Part shown: piece by piece, positions 48,562 through 57,532 of the stretch
How positions within the stretch are numbered: the stretch's first letter is position 1
Layout: each line of letters opens with the position of its first letter
Notes under the pieces: generated by a model
What the model was told of the DNA's origin: nothing
What the model saw: only the letters and a program-made list of their open reading frames with translations
Databases searched by the model: none
Assembly (NCBI GenBank): GCA_963799925.1
Contig: CAWCYZ010000002.1
Coordinates: forward strand, 1,736,001 to 1,800,000
From: DATBQN01 sp963799925
GTDB lineage: Bacteria; Acidobacteriota; Thermoanaerobaculia; Multivoradales; UBA5704
Length of the DNA: 64,000 bases
Reading direction: 5' to 3'
Translations under genes and position numbers: made by a program

Positions 48562-49400
48562 GCGAGGTCGAGCTCCGCGCCGGCGGCCGGACCGTGTCGC
48601 GCCTCGACGCGCCGGCGGCCGGCGGCGACCTCCTGGTCCAGCTCCGCTCGACCCTCGACCGCGCCGCGGAGCTCGCGCGGACGCTCGAGCGGAACCTCGC
48701 CGAGCCCGCCCGCGGCGCCGCCCCGGCAGACGACCGCGCGCTCGACCTCGAGCAGCGCCTGGCCTCGGCCGAGTCCGACATCAAGGAGCTCGCCTCGCGG
48801 CTCGTCGACTCCGAGCACCAGGGCGGGCGGCTGATGAACCTCTACGTCGCCACCTACCAGCTCCACTCGACGCTCGACCCGGCCGAGGTGCAGGCGACGA
48901 TCGCCGAGATCGCCATCAACCTCCTCGGCGCGGCGCAGTTCGTCCTGCTCCTGCGCCGCGACGAGGGGGAGGGGCTCGAGATCGCTCTCCGCGAGGGGGC
49001 GCCCGAGGCCGGCGATCCGCCCCACGATCCGTCCCCCCATCCGCCCCACGATGCGATCGCTGATCCGCTCAGGGATCAGCTCTTCGTCGGCGACACCTAC
49101 TCGGGCGGCGATCCGATGGTCGACGCGACGCTCGCCGACGGCGTCCTGCGCCTGGGCCCGACGGCCGAGTCGCGGGCGCTGGCGGCGGTGCCGCTCCGGG
49201 TCCACCAGGAGATCGTCGGCGCCCTCGTCGTCCAGAAGCTCCTCGACCACAAGCCGATCCTCCGGGCCGAGGACCGCGACCTCCTCGACCTGCTCTCGGC
49301 CCACGCCGCGATCGCCCTCTTCGCCGCCCGCCTCTTCGCCACCAAGGAACGCAAGCTCCGCACCCTGGAGAGCCTGGTCAAGCTGGCGCGGGGCGAATGA
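48558..49400 (+). CDS. GAF-domain signalling protein
   Basis: The 280-residue soluble protein has an N-terminal coiled-coil region (residues 20-90, ELARTLERNLAEPA, then SDIKELASRLVDSEHQG). A GAF-like domain follows: YQLHSTLDPAEVQATIAEIA, ALAAVPLRVHQEIVGALVVQ, and a closing AEDRDLLDLLSAHAAIALF. An in-loop Pro/His/Asp-rich repeat (DPPHDPSPHPPHD) is odd. No output domain is present. GTG start overlapping the CheY-like gene. Confidence 0.7.
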   Translation: MSEVELRAGGRTVSRLDAPAAGGDLLVQLRSTLDRAAELARTLERNLAEPARGAAPADDRALDLEQRLASAESDIKELASRLVDSEHQGGRLMNLYVATYQLHSTLDPAEVQATIAEIAINLLGAAQFVLLLRRDEGEGLEIALREGAPEAGDPPHDPSPHPPHDAIADPLRDQLFVGDTYSGGDPMVDATLADGVLRLGPTAESRALAAVPLRVHQEIVGALVVQKLLDHKPILRAEDRDLLDLLSAHAAIALFAARLFATKERKLRTLESLVKLARGE

Positions 49401-49486
49401 GCGGGCTCGCCGCCGGACCTGTACCCTCCGGGTCCACCTCCTGAAGCCGCCCGCAGCCGAACGCACGACGCAGCGCATCCGATCCC

Positions 49487-51067
49487 ATGGGCATCTCCGG
49501 CAGCTTGAAAGACGTCTCGGTCGCCGACGTCATGCAGTTCGTCCACCTCGGACGGCGCACCGGGACGCTGCTGCTGTCGCGCGGCCGCGAGCGGGCGATG
49601 ATCGGCTTCCACGTCGGCCGGCTGGTCTCCGCCCAGGCGCCGCGCACTCCCAAGCTGGGCGATCTCCTGATCTCCTCGGGGACGATCGAGCGGCAGGTGC
49701 TCGACGACGCGATCGAGGCCCAGGGGCAGGAGCTGGAGCGCCGCTCCCTCGGGCAGATCCTCATCGCCTCGGGGGCGATCGCCGGCGAGGAGCTGCGCAA
49801 CGTCATCGGCCAGCAGATCGAGCAGGCGGTCGCCGAGGTGATGGTCTGGGACACCGGCACCTTCGAGTTCGCCATCGACGACCTGCGGCCGATCGACGAC
49901 ATCGCGCTCTACCCGAGCGACGTGCTTCCCGACGCCGACATCAACACCCAGATGGTGCTCCTCGAGGCGGCCCGCATCTTCGACGAGCGCAGCCGCTCGC
50001 CGCACGACGCCGGAGCGGACGCCGCGGCGGCCGCGCCGGCGCCGGAGCCCTGGAGCACCGAGCTGGGCGACTCGACCCATCCCTCGCTCGAGCCGGGGGG
50101 CGGCCTGAGCGCCGCGGTGCTGGAGGCCCTGGCGGCCGCCGAGGTCGGCGAGCCCGAGGGCGAGGCGCCGCTGCAGATCGTCTCGCGCGACACCGCGCTC
50201 GCCCAGCGCATCGCGGGCGCGCTCGCCGGCGAGCTGCCGCAGGCCGGGCTCGCCAGCCTCGCCGAGGCGGGCAACGCCGGCCCGGGCGAGCCGCCGATCG
50301 TCCTCGTCGATCTGCGGGCGAGCGGCGGCGTCACCCTCGACCAGGTCGCGACGCTCCACCGGCGCCATCCGAGCGCCTCGTTGGTGGCCCTGGTCGACCC
50401 CGGCACCTCCTTCGGGCCGGTCTACGCCGCCGGGGCCCTCGCCGCGCTGCCGCCCGAGGTCGAGGCGGTCGTCGCCTGCGTCGAGAACGTCCGCGCCAGC
50501 CGGCGCGAGGCGGCGCGGACCGCCGACGGGGAGGAGCGCGAGGGCCCGAAGAGCGGCGTCGCCCGCCTGCGCCGCGTCTTCGGCGACCTGCGCTCGGGGC
50601 TGATCTCGGCGACCGTCGCCCTCAACCTGATGCACATCGTCTCGGAGTCGGTCGAGCGCGCCGTGCTCTTCCTGGTCAAGCGCGACCAGCTCGTCGCCCT
50701 CGGGGCCTTCGGCAACAACCGCCAGGGCCGGCCGCTCGCCGAGGTGACCCGCGGCATCAAGCTCTCGCTCGAGCCCGACAACGCCCTCGCGAGGAGCCTG
50801 GAGACCGGCGAGGTGCAGTCGGTCGACTTCGAGGCGGCGTCCCTTCCCGAGCCCTTCCGCTCGCTCGTCGGCCGCCCGCGCACCGGCCAGGTGGTGATCT
50901 TCCCGGTCCTCGGGGCGCAGCGCGTCATCTCCGTCATCTACGCCGACAACGGCGACCGCGAGCAGGCGGTCGAAGATATCGATATCCTCGAGCTGGCGAC
51001 CGCCCAGGTGGGGATGGCCTTCGAGAACGAGCTGCTGCGGCGACAGATCTCCCAACATCGCGAGTGA
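49487..51067 (+). CDS. DUF4388 (PatA-N-like) protein with C-terminal GAF-like domain
   Basis: The 526-residue protein begins GISGSLKDVSVADVMQFVHL and RTGTLLLSRGRERAMIGFHV, the DUF4388 signature found in bacterial signalling proteins. LGQILIASGAIAGEELRNVI is a GspE-N-like helical repeat. A middle receiver-like segment lacks the full acidic pocket. The C-terminal 170 residues look like a GAF domain (RSGLISATVALNLMHIVSES, VISVIYADNGDREQAVEDID). It probably integrates signals with the neighbouring CheY and GAF proteins. Confidence 0.75.
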   Translation: MGISGSLKDVSVADVMQFVHLGRRTGTLLLSRGRERAMIGFHVGRLVSAQAPRTPKLGDLLISSGTIERQVLDDAIEAQGQELERRSLGQILIASGAIAGEELRNVIGQQIEQAVAEVMVWDTGTFEFAIDDLRPIDDIALYPSDVLPDADINTQMVLLEAARIFDERSRSPHDAGADAAAAAPAPEPWSTELGDSTHPSLEPGGGLSAAVLEALAAAEVGEPEGEAPLQIVSRDTALAQRIAGALAGELPQAGLASLAEAGNAGPGEPPIVLVDLRASGGVTLDQVATLHRRHPSASLVALVDPGTSFGPVYAAGALAALPPEVEAVVACVENVRASRREAARTADGEEREGPKSGVARLRRVFGDLRSGLISATVALNLMHIVSESVERAVLFLVKRDQLVALGAFGNNRQGRPLAEVTRGIKLSLEPDNALARSLETGEVQSVDFEAASLPEPFRSLVGRPRTGQVVIFPVLGAQRVISVIYADNGDREQAVEDIDILELATAQVGMAFENELLRRQISQHRE

Positions 51068-51069
51068 AC

Positions 51070-52341
51070 ATGAGCTCCGCACACCACCGACCGATCTTTG
51101 CGCTCCTCGCCCTGGCCCTGCTGGTCCCGGCTGCGGGCTGCACCGTCTTCTCGCGCGGCGACCAGCGGGAGGTCTACCACTTCAAGCACTCCTTCCCGGT
51201 GGCGGACCCCGCCTTCCGCCGCTCGCTCGATACCTTCGGCAGCGCGATGGTGCCGGGCAACCGCGCCGAGATCCTCAACAATGGCGACGAGATCTTCCCC
51301 GCCATGGTCGGGGCGATCCAGAGCGCCAAGGTGTCGGTCGATCTCGAGACCTACATCTTCCACGACGACCGGGCCGGCAAGCTCGTCGCCGACGCGCTGA
51401 TCGACGCGGCGCGGCGCGGCGTCGAGGTGCGCCTGCTGGTCGACGGCACCGGCAGCCACGTCGGAGCGCTCTGGGACCAGATGAAGCAGGCGGGCGTCAA
51501 GGCCTACGTCTTCCATCCCATCCGTCTGTGGAGCATCTACAAGATCGGCCGGCGGACGCACCGCAAGATCCTGGTCGCCGACGGCACCGTCTGCTTCACC
51601 GGCGGCGTCGGCATCGCCGACGACTGGCTGGGGAACGCCCGCAACCCGAAGGAGTACCGGGACATGCAGGTGGAGGTCGCCGGCCCCGCGGTGGCGCAGA
51701 TGCAGGCGATCTTCAGCGAGGACTGGACCTACACCACCGGCGAGCTCCTCGTCGGCGACAAGTTCTATCCCCGGCTCACCCCGGCGGGAGAGGTGCCGGC
51801 GCAGGCGATCAAGGTGGCGCGCGGCGACTCGTCCTCGCTGGCCGGGATCCTCTATTACCTGGCGATCCAGTCGGCCGAGAAGTCGATCTTCATCCAGAAC
51901 GCCTACTTCCTCCCCGACGCGCAGGTGCGCGCGGCGCTCGTCCGCGCCGTCGGGCGCGGCGTCGACGTGCGGATCATGGTCCCCGGCAAGGACATCGACG
52001 TGCCGCTGGTGCGCCTGGCCTCGCGCCGCCACTACGGCGAGCTGCTGCAGGGCGGCGTCAAGATCTACGAGTACAACGGCACCATGATGCACAACAAGGA
52101 CGCCGTCGTCGACGGCATCTTCTCGACCATCGGCTCGATCAACTTCGACGCGCGCTCGATGCGCGAGAACGCCGAGGAGAGCATGGCCTTCTACGACCGC
52201 GAGTTCGCCGCCCGGCTCGAGGCGACGTTCGCCGAGGACCAGAAGCACTGCCACGAGGTGTCGTACGAGCAGTGGCGCAAGCGCGGCCTGGTGCGCCGGG
52301 CAACCGAGCTGTTCTCGTGGTTCTTCCAGCCGCTCTACTGA
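51070..52341 (+). CDS. Cardiolipin synthase-like phospholipase D lipoprotein
   Basis: The 423-residue protein begins with a lipobox (LLVPAAGC), then two PLD domains. The first HKD is HRKILVADGTVCFTGGVG near residue 162, and the second is MHNKDAVVDGIFSTIGSIN near residue 340. Both catalytic His, Lys and Asp are present. The family condenses phosphatidylglycerols to cardiolipin or hydrolyses phospholipids. A lipoprotein signal instead of membrane helices is unusual for ClsA but seen in ClsB/ClsC-like relatives. It starts 2 bp after the DUF4388 stop. Confidence 0.9.
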   Translation: MSSAHHRPIFALLALALLVPAAGCTVFSRGDQREVYHFKHSFPVADPAFRRSLDTFGSAMVPGNRAEILNNGDEIFPAMVGAIQSAKVSVDLETYIFHDDRAGKLVADALIDAARRGVEVRLLVDGTGSHVGALWDQMKQAGVKAYVFHPIRLWSIYKIGRRTHRKILVADGTVCFTGGVGIADDWLGNARNPKEYRDMQVEVAGPAVAQMQAIFSEDWTYTTGELLVGDKFYPRLTPAGEVPAQAIKVARGDSSSLAGILYYLAIQSAEKSIFIQNAYFLPDAQVRAALVRAVGRGVDVRIMVPGKDIDVPLVRLASRRHYGELLQGGVKIYEYNGTMMHNKDAVVDGIFSTIGSINFDARSMRENAEESMAFYDREFAARLEATFAEDQKHCHEVSYEQWRKRGLVRRATELFSWFFQPLY

Positions 52342-52347
52342 GATCTC

Positions 52348-53460
52348 ATGCCTCAGATCGGACGCAACGACCCCTGCCCGTGCGGCAGCGGCAAGAAGTA
52401 CAAGCGCTGCTGCCTGCTCGTCCGCGAGGCGGATGAGCGCCAGGCGCGGACGATGGGCGCCGGTCTCGGCCAGGCGCTCGACTGGCTCTTCAAGACCCAC
52501 GGCCCCGCCGTGCAGGTCGCCATCGAGCAGGACTTCTTCGAGGCCGCCTCCCGCGACGAGATCCGCGACCTCTTCGCGGGCGTGTCGAGCGATCTGCGGG
52601 TGATGCTCGAGGTCAACCTCAACGACTGGCTGCTGGCCGACGCCGAGATCGAGGTGGGCGGCGCGCGCCGGCGGACCGCGGAGCTGCTGGCGGAAGCCGG
52701 CGGGCCGCCGCTCGACGCCGCGGCGCGGCAGCGCATCGACGAGATGGCGCGCCGGCCGCTGGCGCTCTACGAGGTGGAGGAGAGCCGTCCCGACGGGATG
52801 TGGGTGCGCGACCTCCTGGCGCCGGCGGCGCCTCGCTTCTGGGTGAGCGAGCCCGCCACCGCGGAGTCGCCGCGGCCGGGGACCCCCTTCGGCGGCCGCC
52901 TGCTCGAAGAGGGGGACGGTCGGATCCTGAGCGGCGCCCTCTATCCGCTCCCCGCCAGCCTGCTGGCGCAGTTGAAGGACCACCTCCGCGCCGGCCTCCA
53001 CGGCCGCCGCGGGGAGGATCCCGCTCTCGTCTCGCGGCGCGTCCTCGGGCCCGCGATCATCGCCGCCTGGCTGGATTGCCTCGCCGTCTCGCTCGCGCCG
53101 CCCGAGCTCGAGGACTACGCGACCGGCGAGCCCATCCTCCTCGTCACCGACCGCTATCGGGTGAACGACTGGGAGCGCCTGAGCGCCGCCCTGGCGGGAG
53201 AGGGAGAGGTCGAGGGGGACCGCGCGGAGGGCTGGGTGCGCGGCGCGGAGAGGAACGGCAAACCGGACGTCCTGCTGTCCCTGCGGCCGGGTGCGGAGGA
53301 CCGCCTCGAAGCCTTCGCCCGCACCGCGGCGCGGGGCGACGAGGGGCGGAGCTGGCTGCTCCGGGTGGCGGGCGACGCCGTGGCCTTCGAGCGGCGCGAC
53401 ACCGAAGATCCGCGGGACGCCTGGCGCCCCCCGTCCGTCCAGCCGGCGAGGACGCTCTAG
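52348..53460 (+). CDS. SEC-C motif protein
   Basis: The 370-residue protein has an N-terminal SEC-C zinc motif (GRNDPCPCGSGKKYKRCCL), which normally sits at the C-terminus of SecA or in stand-alone proteins. The remainder (residues 30-370) is acidic and has no recognised domain; it does not resemble SecA. It is 6 bp downstream of the phospholipase-like gene. Confidence 0.85.
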   Translation: MPQIGRNDPCPCGSGKKYKRCCLLVREADERQARTMGAGLGQALDWLFKTHGPAVQVAIEQDFFEAASRDEIRDLFAGVSSDLRVMLEVNLNDWLLADAEIEVGGARRRTAELLAEAGGPPLDAAARQRIDEMARRPLALYEVEESRPDGMWVRDLLAPAAPRFWVSEPATAESPRPGTPFGGRLLEEGDGRILSGALYPLPASLLAQLKDHLRAGLHGRRGEDPALVSRRVLGPAIIAAWLDCLAVSLAPPELEDYATGEPILLVTDRYRVNDWERLSAALAGEGEVEGDRAEGWVRGAERNGKPDVLLSLRPGAEDRLEAFARTAARGDEGRSWLLRVAGDAVAFERRDTEDPRDAWRPPSVQPARTL

Positions 53461-53479
53461 GAGCCCGCGGGCTCCGCCA

Positions 53480-54193
53480 TCACTGCGGAAAGGCCACGAC
53501 GTCGACGATGTTCTGGTGCGTGCCGGCGGGATTGGCGTAGAGCTTCGGCGGACAGGGCGCCGCATCGCAGACGGCCCGGGTGTCGACCACCTGGAGCACG
53601 AAGGCCCGGTCCGTCATGCCCGCCGCGAAGAGCCAGAAATGGTTGTTGACCGGGGTGCCGTCGAGGATCTTGACCGTCACCTCGACGTTGCCGCTGTCGA
53701 AAAACCAGAAGTAGCCCGACTCGTCGGTGAGCTGCACGAGGGGCGCCGGCTGCCCGCCGATCACCGTCCCCGCCTGCACCACCGCGCCGTGCAGCAGCGT
53801 GACCAGGAAGCGGCCGCCGTCGAGGGAGAGCGCCGACGGCGACGGCGCCACGGTGAAGTTCAGGAACGGCCGGCCGGCGGTGTCGAGCACGATCTGGTAG
53901 TTGCCCGCCGGCAGGGCGCCAAGGTCGAAGTCGCCGAAGTAGGCGGTCGACGGCGGGCAGGGGCTGAGCGCGATCTCCGACGTCTCGATCGTGAAGAGGC
54001 TCCCCGAGCGGTCGACGCGCGTGAACGTGACCGGGCAGGTGGATACCACCTGGACATGAACCAGGACGTGATCGCTCGTCGTCGGCTGGCCGGGCGAGAC
54101 GGCGATCGGGGGTGCGATGTTGCCCTGCGCCTTCGCCGCCGCGGCGGCGAAGGCGAGCAGGAGGGCGAGGCGGATGGAGCGCTGTACGTTCAT
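53480..54193 (-). CDS. Secreted protein of unknown function
   Basis: The 237-residue protein starts at ATG 54193 with a signal peptide (LALLLAFAAAAAKAQG). The mature part is beta-rich with two Ig-like stretches and several Cys (VVSTCPVTF, LSPCPPST, VCDAAPCPPKLY). The segment near residues 150-205, with ESGYFWFFDSGNVEVTVKIL and NNHFWLFAAGMTDRAFVLQV, resembles bacterial secreted proteins with a shared FWxF pattern. I do not recognise a function. It ends tail-to-tail with the SEC-C gene, 19 bp apart. Confidence 0.7.
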   Translation of the reverse strand: MNVQRSIRLALLLAFAAAAAKAQGNIAPPIAVSPGQPTTSDHVLVHVQVVSTCPVTFTRVDRSGSLFTIETSEIALSPCPPSTAYFGDFDLGALPAGNYQIVLDTAGRPFLNFTVAPSPSALSLDGGRFLVTLLHGAVVQAGTVIGGQPAPLVQLTDESGYFWFFDSGNVEVTVKILDGTPVNNHFWLFAAGMTDRAFVLQVVDTRAVCDAAPCPPKLYANPAGTHQNIVDVVAFPQ

Positions 54194-54248
54194 CGGAAGA
54201 CCTCCCCGCAGGTGGATTGGTAGATGGGATTATGGCCTATCGCCTGGG

Positions 54249-54281
54249 GGAGCTGGCGAGCGGTGAAGGCTCGCCAGCTCC
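54249..54281. terminator. Strong hairpin between two reverse-strand genes
   Basis: GGAGCTGGCGAGC (54249-54261) and GCTCGCCAGCTCC (54269-54281) form a perfect 13-bp stem with a 7-nt loop. It lies directly after the stop of the DUF4412-like gene, whose transcription it would follow. No U-tract is present, so an intrinsic terminator is only probable. Confidence 0.5.
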
Positions 54282-54335
54282 GGGGCCGTTCGGAGGGCGG
54301 GGCGGAGCCGGCCGGCTGCCGCCCCGCGGCCGGGA

Positions 54336-55157
54336 TCAGCGGGTCGGCGGCGGCGCGGTGGGACGCGGCGCCGGGGGGATGGGCCGCGGCGCCGCGGCGC
54401 CCGGACGCGGGCCTCCCGGACGCGGGCCGCCGGGGCCGCCGCCGAAGGGCGTCCTGGTGTAGCCGCTCGGCAGCTCGTAGGTGCCGGCCGGCGCGGGCCT
54501 CTTGTCGACCGCCGCGAGCTCCTGGGTGGTCTTGATCTCGCCCCGCGGCGTCGTCACCCGCGACTCGGTGAGCACCGGAAATCCCGGGATCTGGCTGATC
54601 TTCTTGACCCAGTCGCCGGCGGTGGGGGAGAGCGAGCTCATGTGCGCCTGCATCTTCGAGAAGGCCGCGGTGTCGATCCCCACGTCCCGGCTCATCCACA
54701 TGGTGGAGTTGATCTTCATCCCGGTGGGATTGGCGAGGTCGACCTCGTACTTCTTGGCGTTCCACGAGTTGATCTTCTTCGTCTCGTCGGTCGGCTTGAC
54801 GGTGACGTCCATCTTCCCCATGCGGTTCATCTCCTCCTGCATCTGCTCGCCGCCCTGGGGCATCAGCTTCTTGAAGTCGACCGGCAGGTCCACCTCGTTG
54901 TAGGTCTTCGCCTGGTTGTCGATCAGGTACATCTTGTTCTTGTCGAGGAGCAGGAGGAGCGAGAAGGTGGACTCGTCGCGCCGGATGTGCTGGTTGTCGG
55001 GGCTCACCCAGACCTTGACCTGCGAGTCGCGGTTCGGCTGGCCCATCGCGGCCGCGCCCTCGGTGTGGCTCTTCATCGTCAAGAGGGTGTCCGCCCCCGC
55101 GGCCGTGACGGCGGCCAGGGTGAGCGGCAGGAGCAGGCTTATGATCGTTCGGCGCAT
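54336..55157 (-). CDS. Secreted DUF4412-like protein with Pro/Gly-rich tail
   Basis: The start at ATG 55157 gives a 273-residue protein with a signal peptide (IISLLLPLTLAAVTAAGADT). The body contains MGQPNRDSQVKVWVSPDNQH, STFSLLLLLDKNKMYLIDN and VTVKPTDETKKINSWNAKKY, which follow the DUF4412 pattern (a LolA-like beta fold). A Pro/Gly/Ala-rich tail follows. Longer reading upstream is a shadow of DUF1800. Probable envelope protein; function unknown. Confidence 0.75.
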   Translation of the reverse strand: MRRTIISLLLPLTLAAVTAAGADTLLTMKSHTEGAAAMGQPNRDSQVKVWVSPDNQHIRRDESTFSLLLLLDKNKMYLIDNQAKTYNEVDLPVDFKKLMPQGGEQMQEEMNRMGKMDVTVKPTDETKKINSWNAKKYEVDLANPTGMKINSTMWMSRDVGIDTAAFSKMQAHMSSLSPTAGDWVKKISQIPGFPVLTESRVTTPRGEIKTTQELAAVDKRPAPAGTYELPSGYTRTPFGGGPGGPRPGGPRPGAAAPRPIPPAPRPTAPPPTR

Positions 55158-55433
55158 GGAGCGTCTCCTTATCGGGTCGTGGGATCGGGGAGTGGAGAGG
55201 ATGTGGGTGGGTTCGGGGATGCGGATGAAAGTCGACCCCTCCGCACCTCCAAGGTGCGTCGATCGAGCCCAACCCGGACAACCCCGATCCCGCGCCCGAT
55301 GTTCCCACCCGCCCGAACCCCCTTCCAGGCGGCCGTCCTCGGGACCAAACTGAGCCAATACCGCAGGTTTCGCCGCGCCGGCGGGTTTCATCTCCCGTGA
55401 GGCCACGGGGCCCACGCGATCGAAGGAGAGACC

Positions 55434-57494
55434 ATGCGAGCCGTACGCGCGATCACCACCACCCGTCCTTCCCGAGCCCGGCGGAGCCTTCCCGCCGCCC
55501 TGCTGGCGGCCCTCTCCCTCCCCTGGCTCGCCGGGGCGGCGGGGCCGAGCTCGCGCCCGGGCGCGTCCGGCAGCCGCATGCCCTGGAAGGCGGCGGGGTT
55601 GAGCGAGCGCCAGGCGGCCGCTCACCTGCTCAACCGCTTCGCCTTCGGGCCGCGGCCGGGCGAGATCGACGAGGTGACGGCGATGGGTCTCGACCGCTGG
55701 CTCGAGCGCCAGCTCGGGGGTGGCCTCCCCGACTCCAGGCTGGCGCCGCACCTCGCCCCCTATCCCGCCCTCGCGATGTCGACGGCCGAGCTCCTCCGCG
55801 TCTACCCGCTGCCGGCGACGGTCCTCGCCGAGGCGCGCCAGGCGGGCGTGGTGCCGGCGAAGAACGGCGCGGCAGGAGCGCGCACCGATGCCCAGCCGGC
55901 CGGCCAGGCAGCCCCAGGGGATCTGGACAAGCCGGATCTGGACAAGCAGGAGATCAAGGCGAAGGTCCTCGCCTTCGCCCGCCAGCGCGGCTACCGGCCG
56001 GAGAAGGAGCTCCTCGGCCAGCTCATGGCGCAGAAGCTCCTGCGCGCCGTCTACTCGGAGAGCCAGCTGGCCGAGGTGATGACCGACTTCTGGTTCAACC
56101 ACTTCAACGTCTCGCTGACCAACAACAAGACGCGGCCCTACCTCCTCGCCTACGAGCGCGACGCCATCCGCCCCAACGCCCTCGGCCGCTTCCGCGACCT
56201 CCTCGGGGCGACCGCGCACCAGCCGGCGATGCTCCTCTACCTCGACAACGCCCAGTCGACCGCGACGGCCGATGCCGAGACGACGATGAGCGACGAGATG
56301 GGGCGCCGGCCGGCAGCCCGCTTCGGCCGTCCCGGCCTGCGGCGCAAGGCCGTCGCGCGCCCGGCCGGAGGCCAGGGGAAGAAGGCCGAGCGGGGCCTCA
56401 ACGAGAACTATGCCCGCGAGCTGATGGAGCTCCACACCCTGGGGGTCGACGGCGGCTACACGCAGCAGGACGTCATCGAGGTGGCGCGCGCCTTCACCGG
56501 CTGGACGGTGGTGCCGGCAGGCCCGGCGCGGGCGCGGCTCGCAGAGCGCATGGAGCGCGCCGAGCGGGCCGGCGGCCTCGGCTTCCGGCAGGAGGGGGAG
56601 TTCCTCTTCCGCGCCGACGTCCACGACGCCGGCGCGAAGACGATCCTCGGCCACCGCTTCCCGGCCGGCCGCGGCATCGAGGACGGCGAGCAGGTGCTCG
56701 ACCTCCTCGCCGCCCAGCCGGCGACGGCGCGGCACCTGGCGAGCCAGCTCGCCGTGCGCTTCGTCTCCGACCATCCTTCGAAGGCGCTGGTCGACCACCT
56801 GACCGAGGTCTACCTCTCGACCCGCGGCGACACGCGGGCGATGATCCGGGCGATCGCCGAGTCGCCGGAGTTCTGGAGCCGGGAGGCGCTCGACGCCAAG
56901 ATCAAGTCGCCCTTCGAGCTCGTCGCCTCCGGCGTCCGCGCCGTCGGCGGCGAGGTGGGGGAGCCGCGCGCCGCGATCGAGTGGATCGGCCGCATCGGCG
57001 AGCCGCTCTACGCCTACCAGGCCCCCACCGGCTACCCCGACCGCGCCGAGGCCTGGGTCAACACCGGATCGCTCCTCAACCGCATGAACTTCGGGATGCA
57101 GCTCGCCGCCGGCCGGGTGCGCGGCGTCGAGGTCGATCTGGCGGCGTTGAACGGCGGGCACGAGCCGGAGTCGCGCGAGCAGGCCCTCGCGGTCTACGCG
57201 GGCCTCCTCATGCCAGGCCGCGACCTGGGCTCGACGATCAAGCTGCTGCAGCCCCTGGTCGCGAGCCCCGACCTCGCCCGCCGCGTCGACCAAGCCGCGC
57301 CGGCGGCGGCGGCGAAGCCGGCGGCGAGCGCCGACGAGGCGCTGGCCGAGTCCCTCTTCACCGCTGCGCCCGGCGGCCGCCCGGCGAAGGGCCGCGCCCA
57401 GACCGCCGCTGACCGTCCGCAGCAGGCGCCGCCGACGCCGCTCCAGCAGGTGGTCGGGGTGATCCTCGGATCGCCCGAGTTCCAGCGCCGTTAG
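55434..57494 (+). CDS. DUF1800 family protein
   Basis: The 686-residue protein has an N-terminal signal-like stretch (LLAALSLPWLAGAA), then LLNRFAFGPRPGEIDEVTAM, the opening of DUF1800 proteins. It continues with MTDFWFNHFNVSLTNNKTRP, NENYARELMEL and HTLGVDGGYTQQDVIEVARA, all family hallmarks. It probably acts in the periplasm. It is followed 38 bp downstream by a DUF1501 gene, the pairing usually seen in Planctomycetes and Acidobacteria. Confidence 0.9.
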   Translation: MRAVRAITTTRPSRARRSLPAALLAALSLPWLAGAAGPSSRPGASGSRMPWKAAGLSERQAAAHLLNRFAFGPRPGEIDEVTAMGLDRWLERQLGGGLPDSRLAPHLAPYPALAMSTAELLRVYPLPATVLAEARQAGVVPAKNGAAGARTDAQPAGQAAPGDLDKPDLDKQEIKAKVLAFARQRGYRPEKELLGQLMAQKLLRAVYSESQLAEVMTDFWFNHFNVSLTNNKTRPYLLAYERDAIRPNALGRFRDLLGATAHQPAMLLYLDNAQSTATADAETTMSDEMGRRPAARFGRPGLRRKAVARPAGGQGKKAERGLNENYARELMELHTLGVDGGYTQQDVIEVARAFTGWTVVPAGPARARLAERMERAERAGGLGFRQEGEFLFRADVHDAGAKTILGHRFPAGRGIEDGEQVLDLLAAQPATARHLASQLAVRFVSDHPSKALVDHLTEVYLSTRGDTRAMIRAIAESPEFWSREALDAKIKSPFELVASGVRAVGGEVGEPRAAIEWIGRIGEPLYAYQAPTGYPDRAEAWVNTGSLLNRMNFGMQLAAGRVRGVEVDLAALNGGHEPESREQALAVYAGLLMPGRDLGSTIKLLQPLVASPDLARRVDQAAPAAAAKPAASADEALAESLFTAAPGGRPAKGRAQTAADRPQQAPPTPLQQVVGVILGSPEFQRR

Positions 57495-57532
57495 GAGCCC
57501 AGAGGCCCCATCTTCACCCAGGAGAACCAGCC

